A stretch of DNA of 36,222 nucleotides from JBLIDK01 sp047632595 (lineage in GTDB: Bacteria; Bacteroidota; Bacteroidia; Sphingobacteriales; Sphingobacteriaceae), in assembly GCA_047632595.1 (NCBI GenBank), contig JBLIDK010000020.1:1-36222 (forward strand). The letters run 5' to 3'. Of this stretch, positions 7,650 to 15,623 are shown one piece after another. Below the pieces are notes generated by a model, which saw only the letters and a program-made list of their open reading frames with translations, made no database searches and was not told where the DNA came from. Each line of letters opens with the position of its first letter. Within the stretch, counting starts at the first letter, position 1. A program made the position numbers and the translations under genes.

Positions 7650-8324
7650 ATGTCGCACATAATAGCCCCATCAATTTTAGCCGCAGACTTTGCTAACCTT
7701 CAACGAGATGTTGAAATGGTAAATAAAAGTGAAGCTGACTGGTTTCACTTAGATATTATGGATGGTGTGTTTGTTCCAAACATTTCCTTTGGATTCCCTG
7801 TGGTAAAAGCTATTGCCAAGCACTCAAAAAAAACCTTGGATGTTCATTTAATGATTGTGAATCCTGATCAATATATCAAAGCTTTTGCCGAAGTAGGAGC
7901 AGATATTTTAACCGTGCATATTGAAGTCTGTAATCACCTTCACAGAACTGTTCAAGCAATTAAGCACGAAGGTATGAAGGCAGGAGTGGCATTAAATCCG
8001 CATTCACCAATCTCAACTTTAGAAGACATAATTGCTGATGTAGATTTAGTGTGCTTGATGAGTGTAAACCCTGGTTTTGGTGGACAAAAATTTATTGAGA
8101 ATACCTATCGAAAAGTAAGGCAATTAAAAGAGCTTATTGCTGATTCAAATTCAAAAGCAATTATTGAAATAGATGGTGGAGTTGGAACTAACAACGCATC
8201 CAAATTACTAGCCTGCGGAGCCGATGTTTTAGTAGCAGGAAGCTCAGTTTTTGCTTCAGAAAACCCAGAAAACACTATAATTGAGCTAAAAAATGCCTCA
8301 AAAGATACCTTAAGCACAACTTAA
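7650..8324 (+). CDS. rpe: Ribulose-phosphate 3-epimerase
   Basis: Rpe interconverts ribulose 5-phosphate and xylulose 5-phosphate in the pentose phosphate pathway. The 224-residue TIM-barrel has the family signatures: APSILAADF at the N-terminus, the metal-binding HLDIMDG (about residues 33-39) and DVHLMI (about 64-69), SVNPGFGGQKF (about 140-150), and the phosphate-binding DGGV and GSSVF near the C-terminus. The frame extends upstream to a TTG at 7611, but the ATG at 7650 fits the family N-terminus, and the -7 element at 7625-7632 would fall inside the longer version. The TonB receptor gene starts 17 bases downstream and may share the transcript. Confidence 0.96.
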   Translation: MSHIIAPSILAADFANLQRDVEMVNKSEADWFHLDIMDGVFVPNISFGFPVVKAIAKHSKKTLDVHLMIVNPDQYIKAFAEVGADILTVHIEVCNHLHRTVQAIKHEGMKAGVALNPHSPISTLEDIIADVDLVCLMSVNPGFGGQKFIENTYRKVRQLKELIADSNSKAIIEIDGGVGTNNASKLLACGADVLVAGSSVFASENPENTIIELKNASKDTLSTT

Positions 8325-8341
8325 GCGTTAGGAAATCATTA

Positions 8342-10828
8342 ATGTTAAAATACTTTTTCAGTTTCTTATTCATCACTGTAACTCTCCTTACTTTTTCTCA
8401 AAAATATGGGAAAATTTATGGGGTCGTAAAGGATGATAATGGCAAGCCAGTTGAAGCTGCAAATGTAGCAATACGAGGCTTGGCTGGAGGTACGGCAACA
8501 AATGAAAAAGGTTTCTACGAATTACTGGTACCGGCTGATACATTAATAAATGTTGTTTTTAGTTTTATAGGTTACGAAACCAAAGATCAATTTATAAATA
8601 TTGGTACCGGCGAACGTAAAAAGGTAGACCAAACAATTAAAGAAACAAGCATCAACATTCCAAGTGTTACTATTTTTGATGAAACAGAACGTTCCGAAAA
8701 TATAACTAAAATCGACCCAAAATTAATCTCAGAATTCACCTCTCCCTCTGGAAGTTTTGAAGCGATTATAAAAACATTACCTGGAGTTTCGTCCAACAAT
8801 GAATTAAGCTCGCAATACTCTGTACGTGGTGGCAACTACGATGAAAACCTTATTTATGTAAATGATGTTGAAATTTATCGTCCTTATCTTGTGCGCTCTG
8901 GTCAACAAGAAGGTTTGAGTTTTATTAATTCAGAAATGGTCGGTGATATCAAGTTTTCAGCTGGAGGTTTTGAAGCGAAATATGGAGATAAACTGTCTTC
9001 AGTTTTAGATATTACTTATAAAAACCCAACGGAATTTGGGGTAAGTGCCTCCGGAAGTTTACTAGGTGGTGCTCTAAATGTGGAAGGAATCTCAAAGAAT
9101 AAGAAGTTTACTTACTTAGTAGGGTTAAGAAGACAATCAAATCAATATATCTTAAACTCATTAAACACTCAAGGCGATTATAAACCTGTTTATGCTGATG
9201 GTCAAGTTTATCTTAACTACGCCTTAAATCAAAACACCAAACTTAGTTTGTTGGGTCATTACTCACTTAATCGCTATAATTTCATACCTGAAACTCGAGA
9301 AACTGTTTTTGGGACATTTAATGAAGTACTTCGCTTGTTAATATTCTTTGAAGGTCAAGAGATAAATGAATTTCAAACTGGAACAGGAGCACTTATCCTT
9401 ACAAGTAGACCAAACAACAAGCTTCAAATTAAACACATTCTTTCTGCTTATTCATCTGTAGAAACAGAAACTTTTGATGTAGAAGGTTCCTATATTTTTG
9501 ATGAAATTGAAGGGGACTTTAGTAAAGAAACTTTCGGACAGGTTAAAGCAAATAGGGGTATAGGGCGTTATTTGAATCACGCTCGAAACTACCTAGATGT
9601 TACTGTTGTAAATTTTAGTCACAAGGGAGATTTGTTTTTAGGTAATAACACACTAAAATGGGGAGCTAAGGTTCAACAGGAGTTTATTAAAGATGAGTTG
9701 AGCGAATGGACTTTTGTGGATTCAGCTGGGTTTTCAGTGCCTCAAGGAAATCCAAGTACTATTGAACTGCAACAAGTAAATCGCACGAATGCCAATTTAA
9801 ACACCCATAGATTTAACGCTTTTGTTCAAGATAGGTACGACTTTAATGAATTTGTCAATATTACCGGCGGAGTGAGAGCTTCCTATTGGGATTTAAATGA
9901 GGAGTTAATTATTAGTCCCAGATTTACTTTAGCATTTAAACCAGATTGGGAAAAAGATGTGCTTTTTAGAGCTTCTTACGGCAAGTATGCCCAGCCACCT
10001 TTTTATAGAGAACTTCGTGACTTTAATGGAGTCTTAAATACTTCGCTTAAGGCTCAAAAATCCACCCATTACGTTTTAGCAGCTGATTATAACTTTAGAA
10101 TGTTAAGTGGAAGGCCTTTTAAGCTTGTTGGAGAGGTTTACTATAAAGAATTAACGGATATCATTCCGTATGAAATTGACAATGTTAGAATACGCTATTA
10201 TGCTAATAACAGTGGTGTAGGGTATGCGAAAGGTGTTGACTTACGTTTAAATGGTCAATTTATAAATGATCTAGAAAGTTGGTTCAGTGTTTCTGTTTTA
10301 GAAACCAAGGAAGATATTATTGGCGATGAGTATTTTGAGTATTACGATGAAGATGGGGAACGAGTGAATCCTTTCGGGACGAATTCAAGTTCGATCGTAG
10401 ATACTCAGCGTTTTGAGCCAGGTTACATTCCAAGGCCAACAGATCAACGTGTAAACGTTTCGGTGTTTTTTCAAGATGAATTGCCGAATAATCCATCTTT
10501 TAAAGTGCATTTAAATGGAGTATTTGGCTCGGGACTACCATTTGGGCCACCAGACTTTGAGCGTTTCAGAGATACTCTAAGAATACCTTCTTATAAAAGA
10601 GTGGACATTGGATTCTCTAAGGAGTTTTATGGAAAAGATTTAAAAAGATCTAAGTCTCCATTAAAAAACGTAAAATCCGTAGTAATTAGAGCCGAAATAT
10701 TTAATTTATTAGGAATTTCAAATACTATATCCCATTTATGGATAACGGATGTAAATAATACACGTTATGCCGTGCCAAATTTCCTAACCTCAAGAAGGAT
10801 AAACCTTAGATTAACAATAAGAATCTAA
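8342..10828 (+). CDS. TonB-dependent outer membrane receptor
   Basis: The 828-residue protein has a signal peptide (cleavage near residue 20 after FSQ), a carboxypeptidase-regulatory-like domain at about 22-105, a plug domain at about 125-230 containing SVRGGNYDENLIYVNDVEI, and a 22-strand-type beta barrel over the rest. It would import a ligand across the outer membrane using TonB energy. The N-terminal domain is typical of Bacteroidota receptors. No SusD-like partner, siderophore gene or vitamin gene is adjacent, so the ligand is unknown. The last residue is Ile rather than the usual aromatic. It converges on phoU with only seven bases between the two stop codons. Confidence 0.92.
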   Translation: MLKYFFSFLFITVTLLTFSQKYGKIYGVVKDDNGKPVEAANVAIRGLAGGTATNEKGFYELLVPADTLINVVFSFIGYETKDQFINIGTGERKKVDQTIKETSINIPSVTIFDETERSENITKIDPKLISEFTSPSGSFEAIIKTLPGVSSNNELSSQYSVRGGNYDENLIYVNDVEIYRPYLVRSGQQEGLSFINSEMVGDIKFSAGGFEAKYGDKLSSVLDITYKNPTEFGVSASGSLLGGALNVEGISKNKKFTYLVGLRRQSNQYILNSLNTQGDYKPVYADGQVYLNYALNQNTKLSLLGHYSLNRYNFIPETRETVFGTFNEVLRLLIFFEGQEINEFQTGTGALILTSRPNNKLQIKHILSAYSSVETETFDVEGSYIFDEIEGDFSKETFGQVKANRGIGRYLNHARNYLDVTVVNFSHKGDLFLGNNTLKWGAKVQQEFIKDELSEWTFVDSAGFSVPQGNPSTIELQQVNRTNANLNTHRFNAFVQDRYDFNEFVNITGGVRASYWDLNEELIISPRFTLAFKPDWEKDVLFRASYGKYAQPPFYRELRDFNGVLNTSLKAQKSTHYVLAADYNFRMLSGRPFKLVGEVYYKELTDIIPYEIDNVRIRYYANNSGVGYAKGVDLRLNGQFINDLESWFSVSVLETKEDIIGDEYFEYYDEDGERVNPFGTNSSSIVDTQRFEPGYIPRPTDQRVNVSVFFQDELPNNPSFKVHLNGVFGSGLPFGPPDFERFRDTLRIPSYKRVDIGFSKEFYGKDLKRSKSPLKNVKSVVIRAEIFNLLGISNTISHLWITDVNNTRYAVPNFLTSRRINLRLTIRI

Positions 10829-10835
10829 TAGTATA

Positions 10836-11531
10836 TTATTCTGTTATCTTTTTAAGCAGATTATGGTGTTTAAGAACTTCTGCTTCTAGGTGGAAGATGA
10901 TTTCCTCAGCGATGTTTGTTACACAATCACCTACACGTTCTAATTTTCTAACCACATGTAATATAGCTAAAGCGTTTAAAGCCTCTTCTTTTGATGTTTC
11001 TTTTTGAAGATAATCTACAATTATTTCCGAAACAGCATCATTGCGTTCATTAAGAATAACATCCATCTCAAACATTTTTCGAGCTACATCACTGTCTTCA
11101 TTTTGGAAAGACTCGCAAATCATATCAATCATTTCGATACAAGTATCAGCCATTTCTTTAACTCCAACTTTCTTTAAGAGATCTTTGTCAAATTCACTTT
11201 TGGCATTTAATACCACTTTTGACAACCCTTCGGCATTATCGCCAATACGCTCAATATTTGAATTAATTCGTAGCGTTGAAAACACAAAGCGTAAATCAGT
11301 TGCAACTGGATTATAAAGGGCTAAAATATTTTCACACTCACGATCAATTTTCAGCTCTAAAGCATTCAATCTTTTTTCTTTAACACGAACTTCTCGAGCT
11401 AGGTTTTTATCAAATTTGAATAAAGCTTCTACCGACTTGACAATTTGCTTTTTTGCAAGCCTAGCCATTTCTATAGTGCTATTTTTTAAATTAGAAAGCT
11501 CTGATTCTAAATGTGTTTTCGAAATTGACAT
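10836..11531 (-). CDS. phoU: Phosphate transport regulator PhoU
   Basis: PhoU is a cytoplasmic metal-binding helical protein that links the Pst transporter to the Pho sensor kinase and represses phosphate-starvation genes when phosphate is plentiful. The 231 residues form two three-helix PhoU repeats; the metal-site patterns are seen as E-x-x-x-D-R-x-C-E near residues 76-84 and RVGDCVTNIAEE near the C-terminus, with IERIGDNAEG in the first repeat. It is the last gene of the pst operon, 60 bases after pstB. No PhoB/PhoR pair lies in the window. Confidence 0.94.
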   Translation of the reverse strand: MSISKTHLESELSNLKNSTIEMARLAKKQIVKSVEALFKFDKNLAREVRVKEKRLNALELKIDRECENILALYNPVATDLRFVFSTLRINSNIERIGDNAEGLSKVVLNAKSEFDKDLLKKVGVKEMADTCIEMIDMICESFQNEDSDVARKMFEMDVILNERNDAVSEIIVDYLQKETSKEEALNALAILHVVRKLERVGDCVTNIAEEIIFHLEAEVLKHHNLLKKITE

Positions 11532-11591
11532 AAATTACGTTTTTGATGCTATTAACAAGTAAAGATACTGATAGTTAAAATATTTTAGAAA

Positions 11592-12344
11592 TCAACCAAA
11601 TCTACCAGTGATGTAGTTTTGAGTTCTTTCAAGAGTTGGATTCGTAAAAATCTTTGCCGTTTTATCGTATTCAATAAGTTCTCCTAAATAAAAGAATGCA
11701 GTACTGTCACTCACCCTTGCTGCTTGCTGCATATTATGCGTTACAATTAAAATGGTGTACTGTTCTTTTAGCTTATAAATTAGGTCCTCTATTTTGGCAG
11801 TTGAAAGAGGGTCTAACGCCGATGCAGGCTCATCCATTAATAAAATAGTTGGCTCCACTGCAAGTGCTCGTGCAATGCACAAACGTTGTTGCTGTCCACC
11901 ACTTAATTCCATTGCCGACTTTTTCAAATCATCTTTCACTTCATCCCATAGGGCTGCTTGAATCAATGATTTTTCAACCATTTCATTGATGAATTTTTTA
12001 TGACCTATACCGTTAACCCTTAATCCAAAGGCTACATTTTCAAAAATTGACTTTGGGAAAGGGTTAGGTTTTTGAAAGACCATTCCCACTTTTTTACGGT
12101 GTTCGTCAATGTTTATTTTACTTGAATAAATATTACGACCATCAATTTCAAAAGTACCTTCAATTTTAACATTGTCAATAAGGTCATTCATTCTATTAAA
12201 ACAACGTAAAAAGGTGGATTTACCACAACCTGAAGGGCCAATAAGGGCTGTTACGGTGTTCTTTTCAATACCCATACTAATGTCTCGTAAGGCTTGTTTT
12301 TCACCGTAAAAAAGGTTTACATTTTTTGCTTCTAATTTATGCAT
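11592..12344 (-). CDS. pstB: Phosphate ABC transporter ATP-binding protein
   Basis: This is the 250-residue ATPase that powers high-affinity phosphate uptake. It has Walker A GPSGCGKST (about 36-44), the PstB-typical FLRCFNRMNDL after it, the signature LSGGQQQR (about 147-154), Walker B ILLMDEP (about 168-174) and the switch His in VTHNMQQ (about 200-206). Length and motifs match the family throughout. It lies six bases after pstA. Confidence 0.97.
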   Translation of the reverse strand: MHKLEAKNVNLFYGEKQALRDISMGIEKNTVTALIGPSGCGKSTFLRCFNRMNDLIDNVKIEGTFEIDGRNIYSSKINIDEHRKKVGMVFQKPNPFPKSIFENVAFGLRVNGIGHKKFINEMVEKSLIQAALWDEVKDDLKKSAMELSGGQQQRLCIARALAVEPTILLMDEPASALDPLSTAKIEDLIYKLKEQYTILIVTHNMQQAARVSDSTAFFYLGELIEYDKTAKIFTNPTLERTQNYITGRFG

Positions 12345-12350
12345 TGTGTC

Positions 12351-13250
12351 CTAAGAGTTTATTCGCACTTTATCGCCAAAATATTTTCTTAACCAACCGG
12401 CAAGGAGGTTAACTACTAAAATAATAAATATCAAAACTAAAGCCGTTCCATACGCCATTGGGCGTGATGCTTCAATATCCGTTCCGCTTGTTGAAATTAC
12501 ATATAAGTGGTAAGGTAATGCCATTACTTGATCAAACATTGAATTTGGAAGTTTTGGTAAAAAATAGGCGGCTACGGTGAATAGAATAGGTGCTGTTTCT
12601 CCAGCTACTCGTCCTACCGAAATAATCAACCCAGTTATAATATTAGGAAATGCCATTGGCAAAGTTACCCGTTGTATGGTTTGCCATTTCGAAGCTCCTA
12701 ATCCAAAACTAGCATGACGGTATATTTTGTCTACCGATTTTAAAGACTCTTCTGTAGTTCGAATTACTATGGGAAGAACCAAAATACCTAGAGTTAATGA
12801 ACCTGCTAAAATTGAATCTCCAAAATTCAATTTGTTTACAAAAACTGCCATTCCAAATAAACCAAAAACAATTGAAGGAATACCAGCAAGATTGTTGGTC
12901 ATCGTTCTCATAATTCGTTTTAAAAGACTGTCTTTAAGATATTCGTTCATATAAATACCTGACAATACACCTACGGGAAAGGCAAAGATCATACTCCCAA
13001 TTACTAAACAAAAAGTTCCAACAATGGCAGGAAAGATTCCTCCTTCGGTCATTCCGTTTTTTGGATAGCCAAAAATGAACTCCCAACTAATAACTCCTAT
13101 TCCTCTGGTAAAAATAAATGCTAGAATTGAAAGTAGAATTAAACAAACTAAAAAGGTTATAACTTTCAAAGTAAGGAAAGCAAAGAATTCTGTCGATTTC
13201 TTTCTTCTGGAAATTGACCAGCGCATTGTTTTATTTTGCTTACCAGTCAT
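12351..13250 (-). CDS. pstA: Phosphate ABC transporter permease PstA
   Basis: A 299-residue inner membrane permease with about six membrane helices. The cytoplasmic coupling loop has the binding-protein-dependent transport pattern (HASFGLGASKWQTIQRVTLPMAFPNI, near residues 180-205). The region NNLAGIPSIVFGLFG is typical of PstA/PstC. Its ATG overlaps the pstC stop by one base, so the two halves of the permease are translationally coupled. Confidence 0.96.
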   Translation of the reverse strand: MTGKQNKTMRWSISRRKKSTEFFAFLTLKVITFLVCLILLSILAFIFTRGIGVISWEFIFGYPKNGMTEGGIFPAIVGTFCLVIGSMIFAFPVGVLSGIYMNEYLKDSLLKRIMRTMTNNLAGIPSIVFGLFGMAVFVNKLNFGDSILAGSLTLGILVLPIVIRTTEESLKSVDKIYRHASFGLGASKWQTIQRVTLPMAFPNIITGLIISVGRVAGETAPILFTVAAYFLPKLPNSMFDQVMALPYHLYVISTSGTDIEASRPMAYGTALVLIFIILVVNLLAGWLRKYFGDKVRINS

Positions 13251-14452
13251 TAGTTTTTCTTCAATTGTTGTTTTGATGTAATTAGTTCAACAACAAGGTT
13301 GATTACGAAAGTTATAATGAATAAGATACATCCTAAAACAAATAATGATTTGTAATGAGTTCCACCAATTGGAGCTTCACCCAATTCTGCTGCTATTGTG
13401 GCGGGTATGGTTCTAACTGGCTGCAAAAATGTAGTGGGTATTCTTGCGGCATTTCCCGTTACCATTAAAACTGCCATTGTTTCACCAATTGCTCTTCCAA
13501 CACCCAAAATACAGGCAGAAGTTACTCCAGACATTGCATAGGGTAATGAAACTCTAGTTATTGTTTGCCATCTAGTTGCTCCAAGTGCAAGGCTACCCAT
13601 TTTCATTGATTTAGGAACTGATCGAATTGCATCTTCTGAAAGCGTAATAATAGTTGGTAATGCAATTATTCCCAACAAGATACTTCCTGCTAAGGCAGTT
13701 TCACCTACTGAAAGGAAAAACACTTTTTGTATCATTGGAACGATTACCACTAACCCAAAAAAACCAAAAACTACAGATGGTATTCCAGCTAATAGCTCAA
13801 TAGTAGGTTTTAAAAAGCGCAGCATATTTGGTTTTGCGACTTCTGCAAGATAAATGGCGCTTGCAATTCCAATTGGCAAGGCAAAAATTATAGAACCCAA
13901 GGTTACCCATAGGGTTCCTAAAATTATGGGCAAGATTCCAAATATTCCAGCTGGTTTAGCTGTAGGATACCAATACTTACCTCCAAGAAAGTCCATAAGA
14001 CTAATATTAGAGATTTTAATTTGAGCAATATCTGTTGGAATATATTTGCTAGGAAACACCCCTAAAACATGGGGATGTTCACTAACATAAGATTGTATAA
14101 GCATTGGTAAATTCTCGAGAGATTCTCCAAAAGTATCTTCTGGGTATATGTCGGTTAAAACATTTAACTCTAAAATTTGGATAGTACCTTCATCACCGCC
14201 AAACTCATCCCAATTTGTTTTGTCCCCTTCGTAAATGTCTTTTAAATCATTTGCTGAAAGTTCTTTAACTGGATTTAGTTCAGAAACGAAAACAGTATAC
14301 CCTTCTTCGACTGGAGAACCATTGATTAAACCAAAACCCTCTTTAAATAAAAAAATAATAATAAGGATTACAGTGATGCTGCTAACAGCTCCACTTAAAG
14401 TCATAATTGACTTTATTATTAATTCTTTTATTCTTCTAACCGAGTATTTCAA
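13250..14452 (-). CDS. pstC: Phosphate permease PstC with PstS-like insert
   Basis: The 400-residue permease is longer than the usual 290-340. The C-terminal part (about 168-395) is a normal PstC core, with LLAGIPSVVFGFFG and the coupling loop GSLALGATRWQTITRVSLP. After the first membrane helix (about 18-36), residues about 50-147 form an extra periplasmic segment. This segment resembles the neighbouring PstS: LSANDLKDIYEGDKTNW followed by GGDEG parallels LTREQLEGIFTGKTKNW followed by GGDDM in PstS. The Ser-Arg...Ser-Gly-Thr phosphate-binding residues of PstS at this place are missing from the insert. It may help dock PstS or sense occupancy (inference). The start overlaps the pstS stop by four bases. 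Confidence 0.93.
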   Translation of the reverse strand: MKYSVRRIKELIIKSIMTLSGAVSSITVILIIIFLFKEGFGLINGSPVEEGYTVFVSELNPVKELSANDLKDIYEGDKTNWDEFGGDEGTIQILELNVLTDIYPEDTFGESLENLPMLIQSYVSEHPHVLGVFPSKYIPTDIAQIKISNISLMDFLGGKYWYPTAKPAGIFGILPIILGTLWVTLGSIIFALPIGIASAIYLAEVAKPNMLRFLKPTIELLAGIPSVVFGFFGLVVIVPMIQKVFFLSVGETALAGSILLGIIALPTIITLSEDAIRSVPKSMKMGSLALGATRWQTITRVSLPYAMSGVTSACILGVGRAIGETMAVLMVTGNAARIPTTFLQPVRTIPATIAAELGEAPIGGTHYKSLFVLGCILFIITFVINLVVELITSKQQLKKN

Positions 14453-15315
14453 TTTGCCTGTGAACTTACAGGCAAGTAACCAATTTCTTTAACTACTGTA
14501 TTACCAGCTTCTGATAAAGAGAAGTCAATAAAAGGTTTTACTTTTTCCTCAGAATCGTTTAAAAAGTAATAGAAAAGAGGTCTAGTAATAGGATAAAGAC
14601 CAGTACTCGCATTTTCTAAGCTTGGCTCAATAAATGTTACACCCTGATCGTAAGAAACACCTATAGCTTTTACATTTTTATTCATATACGCAAAACCAAT
14701 ATAGCCAATAGCACCTTTTGTTTGAGAAACTGATTGTACAATTGCTCCAGTTGCAGGCATTAAAAGTATTTCAGGACCGAATTCTTTTTTATCATTAACT
14801 GCTTTTTTAAAGAAGTCATGAGTACCTGAACTAGATTCACGTGAGTAGCAAAGGATTTCCATATCATCTCCGCCAACCTCTTTCCAGTTTTTGGTTTTTC
14901 CAGTGAAAATACCTTCTAATTGCTCTCTTGTTAAGTTGTCAATCTTATTTTCTGGATGTACAACTATTGCCAATGCATCATACGCTATGATTTTTTCGGT
15001 AAAAAGTTTTCCGCTCTCCTCTAAATCAACTTTCTCACCTAATTTTATAGCTCTTGAAGCCATAGCGATATCGGTGTTTCCTTGTTTAAATGCAGAGATT
15101 CCAACACCAGATCCACCACCTACAACTGTAATTGAAAACTCAGGATATGCCTTCATGAATTCTTCAGCAGTTTTTTGAGCTAAAGGAAGTACTGTATCAC
15201 TACCTTTAATGGTAATGCTTTTTGAAGCTGCTTCTTTCTTTTCTTCAGCAGTTCCACCACAAGCTTGAACGATGAATGTTGCGGCAACTAATAATACGAT
15301 TTGTACTAACTTCAT
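14449..15315 (-). CDS. pstS: Phosphate-binding lipoprotein PstS
   Basis: This 288-residue protein binds phosphate outside the inner membrane and delivers it to PstC-PstA. The N-terminus is a lipoprotein signal (basic start, hydrophobic core, Val-Gln-Ala-Cys with lipidated Cys19). Phosphate-site patterns are GSDTVLPLAQ (about 38-47), GGGSGVGISAF (about 66-76) and SRESSSGTHDFF (about 158-169), the last carrying the Ser-Gly-Thr cradle. It is first in the operon, as usual, and a Pho-box-like repeat array lies 40 bases upstream. Confidence 0.95.
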   Translation of the reverse strand: MKLVQIVLLVAATFIVQACGGTAEEKKEAASKSITIKGSDTVLPLAQKTAEEFMKAYPEFSITVVGGGSGVGISAFKQGNTDIAMASRAIKLGEKVDLEESGKLFTEKIIAYDALAIVVHPENKIDNLTREQLEGIFTGKTKNWKEVGGDDMEILCYSRESSSGTHDFFKKAVNDKKEFGPEILLMPATGAIVQSVSQTKGAIGYIGFAYMNKNVKAIGVSYDQGVTFIEPSLENASTGLYPITRPLFYYFLNDSEEKVKPFIDFSLSEAGNTVVKEIGYLPVSSQAN

Positions 15316-15337
15316 TTTATCTTATTTATTTCATCAG

Positions 15338-15345
15338 CAAAAGTG
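15338..15345 (-). promoter_or_regulatory. Possible -7 element of the pst operon
   Basis: The minus strand reads CACTTTTG, one base from TAnnTTTG, 22 bases before the pstS ATG. The Pho-like repeats lie where the -33 element would be, as expected for a promoter that needs an activator. Confidence 0.5.
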
Positions 15346-15354
15346 ATGTTCTAA

Positions 15355-15383
15355 TGTTAACTGAATGTTAAGTTCTGTCTTAA
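15355..15383 (-). promoter_or_regulatory. Pho-box-like direct repeats upstream of pstS
   Basis: In the direction of pstS the strand reads TTAAGA, then TTAACA, then TTAACA, starting 12 and 11 bases apart. Response regulators of the PhoB/PhoP family bind direct repeats of about this sequence and an 11-base period (TTAACA in Bacillus PhoP boxes). Position ahead of the phosphate operon supports the call; the regulator itself is not in the window. Confidence 0.7.
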
Positions 15384-15430
15384 TTTTAAAAAAGGTGAGA
15401 ACTAAAATACAAGTGTTTTTTTGATTCTAG

Positions 15431-15461
15431 TTTTAGAAAGTCAATCTAAGTGTTACCTTTG
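15431..15461 (+). promoter_or_regulatory. Promoter of the metH-metF transcript
   Basis: TACCTTTG (15454-15461) matches TAnnTTTG exactly. TTTT at 15431-15434 stands 19 bases upstream as a -33 element close to TTTG. Transcription would start near 15468, right at the 5' strand of the riboswitch P1 helix. Confidence 0.75.
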
Positions 15462-15465
15462 AATA

Positions 15466-15564
15466 GCTTATAAGGAAAGGTGTAGGGATTAGACCCGATA
15501 AAACCTTAGCAACCTGTGCCAACAAGGTGCTAAATTCTAACAGACTTTGTCTGTAAAGATAAGT
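15466..15564 (+). ncRNA. SAM-I (S-box) riboswitch aptamer
   Basis: The conserved SAM-I core is present in order: AGGG and GACCCGATAAAACC (P2 and kink-turn region), TTAGCAACC, then AAGGTGCTAAATTC. The P4 hairpin ACAGAC-TTT-GTCTGT (15540-15554) is perfect. P1 closes the aptamer by CTTAT (15467-15471) with ATAAG (15559-15563), extended by a G-T pair. S-adenosylmethionine binding normally switches off downstream methionine genes; here the downstream genes are metH and metF, which fits. A start of transcription inside or next to P1 leaves almost no extra 5' leader. Confidence 0.93.
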
Positions 15565-15600
15565 AAGATCCATGCGGATCTTGTGCTGATAAGCAGCTAT
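15565..15600 (+). promoter_or_regulatory. Likely expression platform of the SAM riboswitch
   Basis: AAGATCC-ATGC-GGATCTT (15565-15582) is a perfect 7-bp hairpin directly after P1, but no U tract follows. A second hairpin GCTG-ATAAG-CAGC (about 15585-15597) exposes another copy of GATAAG (15588-15593), the same hexamer as the 3' strand of P1 (15558-15563). The lack of a terminator suggests control of translation or of an alternative fold (inference). Confidence 0.55.
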
Positions 15601-15623
15601 TTATGGAATAAAATTATAGTCAG

